From positions 1,019,047 through 1,083,046 of the forward strand of contig WBMV01005154.1 of assembly GCA_013396655.1 (NCBI GenBank): 64,000 nucleotides of DNA. The letters run 5' to 3'. The stretch is from Campylorhamphus procurvoides. Taxonomy: Eukaryota > Chordata > Aves > Passeriformes > Dendrocolaptidae. Under the pieces are notes generated by a model that was given only the letters and a program-made list of their open reading frames with translations, was not told the DNA's origin and ran no database searches. Shown here one piece after another: positions 52,401 through 64,000 of the stretch. A program made the translations under genes and the position numbers. Every line of letters starts with the position of its first letter. Position 1 is the stretch's first letter.

Positions 52401-55400
52401 AAAAAAAAAAAAAAAGGGAAACAAACAAAAAAAGACTTCAGCAAGTTTTTTAGAAACAGTATCTGCAAATTCTGTTCGATCTGATTTTAATTGCCACGTC
52501 TTTCTATTTTATCATTTTGCCAACTACAGCTCAGTTGCTGCTTGTTTAAGAAGTCAGTTAAGTGATGCAACTGCGTTCACATAACTTCATTTAAGAGAAG
52601 CCAACTTTTTCATCCTCTGCACCCACCCATTTTTAGCTTAATTCTAGTTTTCCATTAAAAAAATGGTGGCACATGCAAAGAGTTCTTAAAAATTACCTGG
52701 GAATTAGTAGCTCTATATTTACAGCACGTTGATATAAATTTTTAATTTTTAAGATACACAGTTGTTTCAGAAATTCCATTTACAGTATTTTTTGTTTCTG
52801 CCCTAATTAGTTGGCAAGAGGCAACGTGTGCTTTGACTGCTGAGTTAAATGAATGTTTATTGGCCATCAAACCAGCTAAATAACAATAACAGTTGAATTT
52901 CTGCTACAGCCTCACCCTCATTTGCTGCATTCGTTTGCACTTTCTCATTGCCATGCAGTGAACTTGTCTTGGGAAGGCTTTGCAAATACATTTATCCTTG
53001 ATGCCTGTATCCTGTGTAATATTGGTTTTTACTGGGAAATCTGTTTTAAGGTTGTTGTATTCTGGGGGGTAAATGTGGCATGACAGCGTGAGTTAGGTTT
53101 CCTAGGGAAATTGGAGTAAAAGTAGAAGAATTTACTGGAAAAGCAGGTGTGAAAAAACAACAATGCTTTAAGTAGTTACCAATTAGTGATAATCAAGGTT
53201 TTGGGGTTTTTCTATTAAAATGACCAATTGAATTATCAGATGCTACAGTTTAAAACTATAAATACTCATTTTCCAGTCATGTTGTGGACTTGCCTTATTG
53301 TATAAGGCAAACTATAAATACTCATTTTCCAGTCATGTTGTGGACTTGCCTTATTGTATAAGGCAAACCATACCTATGTTTACATTGCGAATTTCGATGG
53401 CTTCTGTGTTTTTTAGAATTGTATGCTGTCAATTACATGAAATATACCTGGAACTTTCCTTTGTCTTCTGCTATTTACAGGTAGCAAAACAGAGACCTGT
53501 CTTCCTTCTGGGAAGTGTAGTACAGCTTGCTGTTGAATTGTCACTTTATTTTGTGCTTTCTTAATTGTTTTCTTTAATCATATATCAAACAAAGCATCGG
53601 TGATGGAGGGTATGCAATAGCTTTTGCATGAAAGCTGTGCTTAATTATCTGTTCTTTTCACACACCCCCTCCCCCAAACCAATACTTTAAGGTATCAAGT
53701 TAATCTGGGAGTAATAACCTCTGAGTACCTATTTGTGGGAGTACATAAAAAAAAGCTTTCTTGTTTTGTCTCTTTGTTTTTTACTATTGACTTTGTGGGT
53801 TTGCTGCTGTATTTTGTACTCTTTATTGCTCAGTAGAAATGTTCTGAAAAAGTTTTATGGATGTGGGGCTCACTTGCCTGAGACTATGCCTATGACTAAA
53901 GTGGGGGGGAGAGAGAGGAGTATGTATTTTAATTTATTTTTAATCCTTTTAAAGGGTTGGTTTTTTACGCTAATTTAGCAGAGTTGAGCCTTTCAAAGGC
54001 TTAGTTGTCTGATGCATCTGAATCCATATAGCAACACATTGCTGCTGAAGTTGTGTGTCGAAGGGTGTCACAGTTCTTCTGGTTATGTGCTGTTCCTGCT
54101 TCCTGCACTTTCTCTTGAATTTTTCTTGGTGCAAATTCAGCACTCTGAACTAGCAGAAAACAAGAAATAATTTCTCTCTATTTCTACACACCCCATAAAA
54201 ATTTATATTGGCTTGGGGGATGTTAGCAAGTTAAGTTGGTTATTGCTAAATAGGTTTTTTGTTTGTTTGGGTTTGTTTTTTTCTCTTTCTAGACTGTTAA
54301 TCAAATAGGCTCAAGGGTTGGCACAAGTAAGTACATGGGACCATGTGATTCATTAGCAACTGGGTTTTTTGTCTTATTTTTTTCATGAAGCAACCTGACT
54401 GGATGCTGCCTTAGTTGAACAGCATTGTAATCTTTGCCTTTATTCCCCTTTTATTTAGTGCCAAACACAAACTGATTATTTCTTAGCTGATGATGCCAAA
54501 GGCTGAAGAAAGACACTGGTTTATCTTTAACATTTTCTTCACTACACCCCAAGTCCCCAACCAGATTCTGTCATGCACTAGAAATAATTTGGTGAATTAT
54601 TGCCATAAAATGTTGAATTTATTTGTTTTTGGGATTGTAGTTTTTCAATTGCAATTTTGTTAATCTGAATTTTGAATATATATCTTGTTCTTCTAGATCC
54701 GATTCTATGAAGTAGTCCATTCCTTAAGAAAAGAGCTAAATGATCTAGAGATGAAAAAGGGGAGTCTAACAGAAGAACTAAGTGGGTACAAATCCCAGCT
54801 GAAATCTCTGACAGAGGTCTGTATTTCTTAGTTATCTCGGTTAAGAAACTGTGTAAATACATATATTGTGAAAACCTCATTCTCCAAAACATTTTTCATG
54901 TATAAGATAGAAAAGCTTTTTTCTGTGTAAAAATGCCTGTGGGGGAGAAGAGGGCAGGGAGGAAATGGGAGAACATGGTATATATATCCTTGTATAACAG
55001 CTAATTTTATGCCATGGCCACCATGCAAGATGTGCTCATGAGACTGTCTAGGGTAGTCCCTTAGCAGCTGTCTGGTGTTTTCTAAGGGCACGGTTCAAGA
55101 TGGAGAAGCTGAGACAAATCCACCCAGCAGTAGTTGAATACACCATGATGCTTCAGTGTATGGTTTTTGAGATGGCGGTGATGGTAGTAATTTGCTTCTC
55201 CTTTTGTATTAATGTTCTAAAAATGTTTTTTTAATAATTCTTTGGGGTTGCATTTTCTCTGCTACGCTTTTCAGCTTTTTATATATTTATTTTCCTATTT
55301 ATTTCTATATTTAAGAGAAAGATAATTTGATTTCAAGTAAGGGATAAACACCAGAAGCAGAGAAATAAATTATATAAGTATACTTAATTTTTGTTTTCAA

Positions 55401-58400
55401 AGAGCAAAGTAATTGGAACAGTATAAGGAGTATGTTATTTTGGGGTATTTATCAATATTTATAGTATTTGTAGCATGTATATAGCTAGGGTTATTTGTAT
55501 TTTAGCCTAGTTCTGTATAAATCTGGAGTTGGGATAACAGTTTCAGATGCTGAGAGTATATTTATCAAAGTCATGGCTGTAAGGGACTTAAATTCCACTA
55601 TTGTTTCACTACTTCTGAGAATATTTTTTAGTTATTTTTTTCTCCTCTGAAATTTACTTATGGCATAATCAAATGTAAGGAGAAATTATTTACACCAGAT
55701 TATCTTGTGAAATTTGTGTTATTTTCATTTCTCTTTTTAATTGAATTAAAAATAGTAAAATTTGTGCATTTAGGTGGTTCAGCATTATTTTGTGTCATCA
55801 TCTCTGGTCATAATTGAGATTAATTTTAATCTGTTAATTTTGTTTTACATAAGCATTTTCCTTCACTATATATTTAATGTGCATTGATTTAATAACATTC
55901 TTCAGAAGGATTTCAGCCTTCTGAGATTTGACTGATATCTATATTAATTTTTGCTGAAGCAAATTAACAAGATAGTTGATAGCAATGATTAAAGTTGTGC
56001 TAGAAAGAGTTTTTTTATACATTTACCTTTTTCTTTAATGCAGAAACTTCCAGTTTTGTTCTTTTTGCACCACGTGGTGGCAGTATGCACCTTTCCCACT
56101 GATACATTTTTCCAAGTTTCAAGTATGCCGTGCTTTTCTTTTGCCACTTATGAGGAAGCACTAAAATGTTGTCTATGTTGAACTGAGGTGGTTTGAATTC
56201 CTATACCTTATTTACATGCTTAAAGCGAGAATCAATTAGTAAAAATTACTAATTCACTTGAAAAAAAAGCTCAGGTAAGATATCCAGATGTTGAAATGTC
56301 TCAAAATTCTCAGATTTCAGATAAGATCACTTAATACCGTTTGTCAGTATGTACAGAAAAACCTTAAATCAAAGTCTTCACCCTATATGTTACACATAGT
56401 GATGGTGTGGTTTGGATATTTAATGAAAAGATACAAGGTAATTTTAAGAGTCTCCGTAGTTTGATTCTGGCAAGGTCAGATTTGACCCTGTGACTTTGTA
56501 AGTGTCACTGTAACAAGATACCTGAGGCTGATTCAGATAATAAGAGGAGCATCATCGGTGTGTGAGGATACTTTAGAATCTCTAATGTGCTTGGTACACT
56601 AAAGCTGGCATACCTACATGTCTTGCAGTTTATGAAGAAGTGATTTCAAGGTGTACTGCTGGAGTGTCTTATTTATTTGAGCGCCTTCAATAAGGTCAAG
56701 CTTTATGGCAAGGAAGTTTATCAGTAGGAAATAAAGTTTTGTTCCGAGCCTTACCTAAGCTCTTTACTAGATTTTTTGATTTTACTTTGGTATTCCAATC
56801 ATTCTTTTTTATCCAGGTACATGAAATATAGTTGCTGAAGTTTCTTGCCTGTCATTTAGTCATTTATACTCTTTGAAACCTTCTTTTCCATCCAGTATTG
56901 CTTAAGTTTTGAGTTTCCTCCAACCTCTGCAATATTTCTGTTCTCTATGTAGCTTATCAATAAAGTGTCTATTCTGAGTTTAAAGCTTCTGTAAAAAACT
57001 AATGATTCAGACATTTGAAATACAAAGATCGCTCAAGTTAAGACAAATGTTTTGGGTTTTTTTTCTTTGTGAGAATAAACTACTTCCTACTTTTTTTCTA
57101 CTGTTGAAGATAGTTAAGGTTCTTCCTAATGAATTTTGACATGGGGTTTTTTTTTTTCCCCTCTTTGTGGAACATGGAAAGGAAAAAAAAAACATGTTCA
57201 GTCCGGATCTTTCTACTGACTACTAAGGACTTAGGAAAGGAGAATTTTGCTGCCTTTTCTGGTTGTTCATGGCTGACTGTCTAGGCTTGAGTAGGTTTTA
57301 TACATGTACTTATTCACTCAGTAATAAGATCATGAGATATGAGAGAGTTAATTTTAGGCTCATAGAAAAGTTTTTCTAGCCAACAAAGAATTGAAAAAGT
57401 TTGAAGAATAAGACAACCATTATCTGACATCAGTTTTGTTATTTTGTAACAGGATGGCTGTAGTTCTTTAATATGGTCAAAGGAGATGAGCTCTAATGTT
57501 ACCGTTCTTGCTTTGTAGTGTGAATGTGAGAGACCTAAATTATATCCTTTTCTCCATCATGAGCCTTTATATATTGTTTAGTGAGAAAATAGAGCAGTTC
57601 TACTGTCTGAATGCTGTTATGACGAGCCAGTATTCTGGCTGAGTGTGAGTTATATAAAATCAGGTATTCACCCATAATTACTTTTTTTTTCTACATGGTG
57701 CCATTTTTTAATTTTAATTTTTTTTTTCTGGAGGGTGGAAGGGAATGACACCAAACAAAAACTGACCATACTCTCTTTTCGCACAACAGACCTGGCCTGA
57801 GCCAGTGAGTATTGTGGCCCAGTATTGTGACCCGTCTACTAACTGAGCTTATAAGTGGCTGTACCAGATAGCAAGCCTGGTTCTGTAAAAATTTATTTGT
57901 CATTGTAGCCTTCAATAACTAATCTTCTAAGACCTAACAGATCCACTTGTTTTTGTCTCTAGGCAATTCATTAATTCATTTGTATTAGAAAATTTTTGTT
58001 TCTGACTTCAGGGCATGAAACACATCTTCCAAATGTTCGTCACCTTTATTTGTCCGCAAGATATATGAAAATATATTTTGTTTGTTCAGAAGGGACAGAA
58101 GGTCCCTAGTGTATGTTAGCCCTCTTAGCCTCTGTTAGCACTCATTTAATTCTTAGTATGCTGAGAAATAAGACCACTAAAACTCTTCGAGTTTGAAAAC
58201 TTCTCTTGTTGACTGTGTGTTGCTGCTCTTAGCACTCCCCATCAAAGGCTGCTGAATCTGTAACACAGACCCAGTAGGATGGGGAGCAGCTTTTGACAAC
58301 TGGTAGCAGAAAGTAGTGTGTGAAGACTTATTTCTACTGCTGGAACATGGTCTGATAAACACAGCTAGTGTCAAAAGGTATTTGTTGCCACTTTCTGTTT

Positions 58401-61400
58401 TTAAAGTACAGTGAAAGTGGTTCTGCTGTACAGCTGCTAAGATTTAGCAGCTGTGATTTAGGCCAGTGCAGTTCCTCTGATTCAAGGTACAGTAGCCACA
58501 GACAGGAGGAGGCAGTGAAACTGGTAGAAGTTTGTTCTTATATTGCAGTGCTGACTTCTTACTAAAGGTATAGAACAGGCTCATTTTAGACCTGCTTTTA
58601 CAGTGCTCAGTACTTGAAGTGTAAATAATGTTGACACCACCACCTTTGGAGGTGTAGCTAGTAAAGGCAGTGCAGCTATAGCAGTGTATTACGAGGAGCT
58701 TCCCAGAAACAAAACCAGCTTCTAATGTGTGTGTTCCCATGCTGAACATCAGTTTACTATTTTTAGAGTTGTTTGCTTCCAAAGTGGTTAGAATCTTTCC
58801 TCACACAGATGTAATTTACTACTCATGGGTTTTTCTCAAGGCTGAGAGAGAGTCTGGGAAGGAAATCTTGCTTTTCTTTGTAGCTCTAGAAGATTAAGTA
58901 TTGCTTTCTTCTTCTGGCTAGGAGTTTCTTGGCAATGTTTTCCTGGAATTCAGTCTTGATACAGTTTTATCAGGGCTTCCTTTCCTCAGTTATTTTTTCT
59001 GTAAAGTTGCCTTCAGAACGTGCAATAAAATTTATAGTATGACAGTATCTAAAAGCTATGGTTAGCCTAAAGACAAAACTGGTTATATGTAGGACAAAGA
59101 TCTCTTCTAAGACTTTGTCTCTGAATCAGGATTAGTACCTGTCAGGTTTTCCTAGACATAACTAACAATTTTCTCTGTTGGTAATGTTTTCCAGCTGGAG
59201 GAGAAGCCTATCTGTGGTCTTCAAAGAATAAACTAAGCTTTTGCATTCAAAGTATTGGTTGCCATGTATCTGAATGTTAGAAAATTGAGGCTATTCTTGG
59301 TACTCCAGAAGGACTGTGATGCCTAAGATTTCTCCTAAAGTTTGCACATCTGTAAAGACTACAGTCTAGAACGCTTCCCTAGCCCCCTGACACCACTTCG
59401 TTCAAGCAGAGCCTTGATTACTTAGTGATCACAACTCTCCAGAAAGGACAGATGAGGCCTCAGTCTTAGGTGAAATAAGTGTCTTTTTGTTTTCATTCGT
59501 TACTAGTAATATTGTTCAGGAAAAAAGTTTCAAAGAAGATACTCTACCAGGAACTATGAACTTGAGGGAGCAGTTTAACATTTCCAAGATTCAAGGAAAT
59601 TGTGTATCTATGGAAGTTCCCTTTTCTATCCAATAACTTTATAACTTTTTTGATACATAGCTATGGCTCATATTGACTGCTAGCTGTTGTTCAGAAGTAT
59701 CAAATGGTTTAATTATACTACGTTGTAATGCAGTGATCTCAAGGGTCCTTTTTACCTAATAATAGTTCACTGAGTATTCTGGCAAGCTCAAATCTAGAGA
59801 AATATTTTTATTCCCCCACTTTCTTTTGCTACAGAAGCACTTAGGTCAAAGCTTTTCTTTTTTACTCTTCTTGCAAAGTTTCTCTATTTTGGAGTAGCAC
59901 AACATTTTTGTTTATAATTTTTAGTGTCAGATAGTGACCCATCTACAATCCTTGGTAGATTACCAATTTCACATCAATGTACTAGCGAGATGTCTTATTC
60001 ATCCAGTTATATATAGCTTCTTCCTGATATTTGAGCAGTTGTATTGCAATAAATAATGTACTGACCAATAATTTTTGAATGCAGATTGTGTAAACCATTG
60101 AAGCAAAATGTTGTCTTCACTATGAGGCAGCACATCATCCAGATAACTTGAGGGAATTGGTTTTCACATCACAGTAGTATAGTAGCTTTGTATTTGTCTA
60201 GGACCTTTAGGTACCTTAGGATATGAACAAGGTGCTGGCCTGTGTAATTGATTCTTCAATGATGGAGATATTTTTTAAAAAGCTTTTTAAAAGGAGGATC
60301 ACTTTCTTCTACAGGCTTATCTCTAGACAGTATGAAGAAGTCATGCTACTTCTGCTTGATTGGCTGATTAATCTTTTCTCTGCATTTCTATCTTCTTATC
60401 CCCAAAGGCTATTTGAAAGATCAGCTAGTCTCTATCATCTATTGTGTGTCACTGATTTTGTTCAAAAAATATGTCACCTAGCTTTTGTACTTGAAATTTA
60501 GATAGATGTTCATTTTGGTGACTGCTGTAAACTGTTATTCGTTCCAGATTGAGGATAACAGTGAAGCTTAATATCATTAAACTGAGGTCTGCAGTTAGAT
60601 CTTTAGTTTCTCTACCAGTTTGGGTTTTAAATGGTGCAGATCAGGCAGGTTTAGATTCTTCTTGCTTGAAACATCCATCTGTTGACAGTGTAAACCAAAT
60701 GGAAGCACTTCATGGTAGGGACTTGTTCACATACTGTGTAGAAACTACCTGTACTGGTTAACACTAGCTCTCTTAGACAGCTCTGTCAGGAATTTCTTTA
60801 GGCAATGTTTGTCTCCCTGTCTCACACAGGACAGGTTTGGTTTTTTGTTTGTTTTAAGCATCTCATAAGTCTGAGTTGCTGTTCTCTGCAGAAGGAAAAA
60901 ATTAGTAAGAAGCTGAAAAGCCAGGTGGTGTTGGGAGTATTATCACAATCACATTCAGTTTGAGGAAGTACTGTTTGTCCTTTAATTATTTTGAGGTTTG
61001 TGGGCTTAGTTATTTTTATTTGTGTTATTTCCAGGGTCTCATTCCTGTCCTTGAAAGTGTTTTGTATCTTGATTCTTTTAAAAGCCCCTTTTTCACTTCA
61101 GCAGGACAAAGCTGTTCATAAAGACTTTCAAGCTATCTCTTGAAGATAAATTGAAAGATAAAGCTGTTCCACTGTAGAGATCTTAAAATCAGTTCAGGGT
61201 ATATGGGCATTGTTACAAACTAAATTAATTTCATCACATGCAAAGTTCTGCGGGGGGGGAAACCCGCACAACACGCGAGTCGCTGACCCGAGAGGGGAAG
61301 AGGGAGAAGGAAAGAGGCGGAGGCGGGGTTGTGGCTGCAGCCAACGGGGAAACGAACTGAACTATTTATTAAGGGGAGCATCGACTTTTATAGCCTCGGA

Positions 61401-63590
61401 TAGGAAGATTCCAGAAAAGGGGCGGATCTGAGGGATTGACAACTTGGATAGGACATCTGGTTGGGTAGGAGACGAAGACTCCGCCTCCGGGGAGTAGCGA
61501 TAGGAGGAGCTATAGGAGTGGTCTGCCCGATATGGTAAGGCCTACGTGCCGTTACCATGGGCGACCGGGGGACCAATGGTAGCTGTACCTAGGCCCGGGA
61601 AACAGCTAACCAATGGGGGACGGTATCTGAGGGAGAAACTGGGGAAAAACTGGGGTACAACCAATAGGAACATTTGTAATAATTGCGATTGCATGACTAA
61701 TCTAATACAAGGGAATAACTAACTAAGATCGGGACGTCAAATTGGCATCTTCTCCCGCGTGATATTTCTTCATGCTTGGCTCTTTCACACACTTGTCTCC
61801 TCTTCCACTTTAGTCTCCGTCGGGGTTCTGCTTCTCCGCCAGCTACCGTAGGAATCCCTGATCCCTACAAAGTTCTTTCTAAGCACAGATGGCTTGATTG
61901 TATGTCTTTAAGATGTATTGCAATGGAAGTCCAGAAGCTGGTATATCTGCTACCTGGATTTATGCATATGGTATGGGTTTGTTGTGTGTTAGCCTCTTTA
62001 CAGCCTAGACTGTCTATTAGCTTTGCCGTGTTTCTTCATGTGATTAAAACGTGACTTTGACACCTTAAGTTTAGGTAGATGAAAACAGTGACCTGTGCAG
62101 TGTAATGAGTGTTTCTTCAGGAATTATAGTAAATCTTTAAAAAACAAACCTAACAAACCCCATACTTATGGTATGTCTTAGTATCACTTTTCAAAAGCAG
62201 AATTTAACTTCCCTTCCCTGGAGTTATCATATTGTTACATGACATTAATAACTGATTTGTTAAATAAAATTCAAAACTATATTTACGGCCCGGATATTAG
62301 AAGGAACTCATTTTGTAGATATTTAACTGTTCTATTAGTTGGTGATTTAAAACTGTTTATGAAAAATTTGTCCAGAGGTTAACCAATTTAATTTTATAGT
62401 TTAGGTAGTAGTCTTCTAGGTGCCAGATGTGTAATACTCTAAGAATTTCAGTAGCCCACTCAGTGAACAGTGTATGAATTCCAGCTTGGTATTAGGAGCA
62501 GAATGGTACAGAATAGCCATGGAAGAATTTTATTCGAATTTGCACTTAAAAGTTAAGTGTCCTTGCGAACATTTCCTATTGCAAGATGAGTCATGTTTGC
62601 ACTAAAAGCAGGGTAGTAGCACCATTATGTTACAGATTTGAAACTAGCTAACTTGTGGACAACACGTATGAAAAACATTTGACCGAGACTTTGCCATCAT
62701 AATGATGTCATCTTTATAAATAATGGAATGTTACTTGCTTTAGGAAGAAAGCATTTTATAGTGTTAATTTGTTTAATATATATCCATTAATTAGGGTAAA
62801 CATAAAAATAAGCCATATATACCAGTATATGTTAGGATAAGTAGCAATTATGTCTTTAAATTTTGTGTTTTTAATGATTGACCATCCAGAATTCTTAGGA
62901 AAATTTTCTTGGTGTTGTGGTTTTTGAGATTGTGACCTAAAGTGATTTTAATCTAAGTGAAAATTACCAGGTTTGTGAAATATAAACCAAAAAATTCTTT
63001 TTTATTAGCAGAATAGCTACAGTATGTTTAGTAGCCTAGGGAGCTTTTCTGTACTGTCTTACAAGTATTTAGGTGTGTTGTTCTAAGCAGGCATTCTATC
63101 AGTCTTTCAGTTGATGGTGCCTTCGAAATTGATCAGAGCGCCTTCGTGTCATACACTCCATGTATGCTATTGCCCTAAATGGCTGTGTATATAAGAGTTA
63201 CATGTCTTGTAAGTTGTGCTCATAGACAAATGCATAACAAGAAATACATACAGTTAATCAAATATTTCTAATAAGGAAAAGTTGATTATTGATATCACTG
63301 GTTACTTTGTGATGTGTGCTAAATTTCCAAATACTGAGACAAATGAAAATACTGCCACCTAAATATTCATAAGAGCTATTCACAAAACTTAGTTCGTGAT
63401 TGTTTTAAGTAAATAGCAGCATAGCTGTGATTATTTCAATGTGTCTTACCTTCTAGAGCTACGATGACGAGAGGAAGAGTCGTTCAGAACTTGAGGTTAG
63501 ATGCCAGCGTTTAACACTGGAACTGGCTGATACCAAGCAGATGATTCAGCAAGGTGATTACAGACAAGAGAACTATGATAAAGTAAAATC
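46423..63590 (+). CDS. PIBF1: Progesterone immunomodulatory binding factor 1 (CEP90), first five coding exons; continues past the window
   Basis: PIBF1/CEP90 is a long coiled-coil protein (757 residues in human) of centriolar satellites and centrioles, needed for spindle pole integrity and ciliogenesis; a form was first described as a progesterone-induced immunomodulatory factor. Coding parts: 46423-46674 (exon from 46359), 47499-47599, 49785-49983, 54697-54816, 63457-63590. They join in frame to 806 nt, 268 residues and two bases. Landmarks are [54 protein letters not shown], and [13 protein letters not shown] followed by [14 protein letters not shown]. After an acidic, serine-rich start the protein is charged heptad-type coiled coil. 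The start is the ATG that matches human; the frame upstream stays open to the acceptor, so it rests on homology. The donor after 54816 (gtctgt) is weak. The remaining two thirds lie beyond 64000. Confidence 0.95.
48785..49148 (+). mobile_element. CR1 LINE 3' end with terminal ATTCTATG repeat
   Basis: Well preserved CR1 3' end in a PIBF1 intron: GGTTGCCCATGGAGGCTGGG, ACTTGGTCTAGTGGGAGATG and GGTTCGTTCCAACCCCTTAA, closing with the typical tandem ATTCTATG repeat. Its open frames are not genes. Confidence 0.95.
50023..50606 (+). mobile_element. Solo LTR, avian ERVL type, degraded
   Basis: A 584-bp element in a PIBF1 intron is flanked by 5-bp direct repeats AGCTG (50018-50022 and 50607-50611). 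It starts TATC (probably TGTC with one change) and ends CACA. Inside are GGTTGGCATGGAGTTAACTT and a TTAAACTGT-type segment, which I recognise from a common bird ERVL LTR. A 5-bp duplication fits ERVL. No internal retroviral genes are present. Confidence 0.75.
53253..53368. repeat. 56-bp tandem duplication, two identical copies
   Basis: 53253-53308 is repeated without a mismatch at 53309-53364, plus four bases of a third copy. It lies in a PIBF1 intron. Identity suggests a recent event or an assembly duplication. Confidence 0.93.
54817..63456 (+). other. Large PIBF1 intron (8.6 kb)
   Basis: AT-rich intron without other exons that I can support. It holds one clear insertion, the solo LTR at 61249-61869, and scattered poly-T runs. 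Short open frames look like chance. Confidence 0.75.
61249..61869 (-). mobile_element. Solo LTR of an endogenous retrovirus, probably ERVK class
   Basis: A 621-bp GC-rich island in AT-rich intron is bounded by TG...CA and by a perfect 6-bp direct repeat AAGTTC (61243-61248 and 61870-61875). On the minus strand it shows a TATA box (CTATAAAAG, 61385-61393) and, 14 bases further on, an AATAAA signal (61365-61370), the order expected of U3-R-U5. A 6-bp duplication fits avian ERVK-like elements. No gag, pol or env is present, so the provirus collapsed by LTR recombination. Good preservation of ends and signals suggests a young insertion. Confidence 0.9.
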
Positions 63591-64000
63591 GTAAGTATAT
63601 CTATAATTCAAGTTTTCAAATAACATATGAATGTTAATAGATAAGCATCAACCTTGATTGACTAGAGATCTTAATTTTATTTTTGACTTACACGCACCAC
63701 AGATATTTTTTCCTTACCTCAGTCCACTAATGGTTCAATTGTCTGCTGTAGTGTATTGCAGACATAAAATGAACATTTTGAAAAATGATGCATGAAATTA
63801 TCTTCCTAAAACTTTATATTTTGAGATTTACTGTCTTTTGAGAAGAGCCTAGCAGTCACATTGCAACTAAGAAAGTGGAAGCTATTGATGCCAAGTACCT
63901 TGAAACACATGCTCTTTTTTTCTTAGTTTAAAAACAGGATCTAAGAGAAGGTGCTGTGCTCTACTCCGTGGTGCCAATAGAGTGAATTAAGAGGGTATGA
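63591..64000 (+). other. Start of the next PIBF1 intron
   Basis: The donor gtaagt follows codon position two at 63590. I see nothing else in the remaining 410 bases. Confidence 0.8.

Noticed and set aside
56066..56085. CTCF-like motif (CCACGTGGTGGCAG)
   Set aside because: Two core positions, including the strongly conserved A of the AG step, do not fit the CTCF consensus. The CACGTG in it is a plain E-box.

Overview
This is a bird nuclear genome window. The evidence is four intron-split genes with vertebrate orthologues, many CR1 LINE 3' ends, two avian-style solo LTRs, and CpG-island promoters that carry assembly Ns. I cannot name the species. Gene order is MZT1 (-), BORA (+), DIS3 (-), PIBF1 (+), which is the order I know from the human 13q21-q22 block.

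Region by region: 1-3380 holds the probable MZT1 3'UTR and downstream DNA. 3381-4945 holds the last two MZT1 coding exons. 4946-7313 is MZT1 intron 1 and contains a 160-bp-arm inverted repeat. 7314-7371 is an N gap in a CpG island, and it probably hides MZT1 exon 1. 7400-7570 is the shared MZT1/BORA promoter. 8206-22536 is the complete BORA coding sequence in 11 exons. 22641-25514 is the tail-to-tail BORA/DIS3 intergenic DNA. 25735-43104 holds 20 DIS3 coding exons, with exon 1 absent. 44930-45620 is the DIS3/PIBF1 CpG island with an 89-bp minisatellite and a one-base N. 46423 to the window end is the 5' third of PIBF1.

Three of the four genes serve the mitotic spindle and centrosome. MZT1 tethers gamma-tubulin complexes, BORA activates Aurora A and Plk1 at mitotic entry, and PIBF1/CEP90 acts at centrioles and centriolar satellites. 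DIS3 is the catalytic nuclease of the RNA exosome. The shared MZT1/BORA promoter shows two CCAAT boxes 32 bp apart followed by a CHR-like TTCGAA in the MZT1 direction, a layout typical of G2/M genes.

I found no evidence of a new gene system. The most notable signals are the promoter grammar, the intronic inverted repeat, the two missing first exons at GC-rich gaps, the promoter minisatellite, a GC-AG intron in DIS3, and two solo LTRs with intact target duplications. Exon edges were set by eye from reading frame, splice signals and remembered orthologue similarity, not by alignment.
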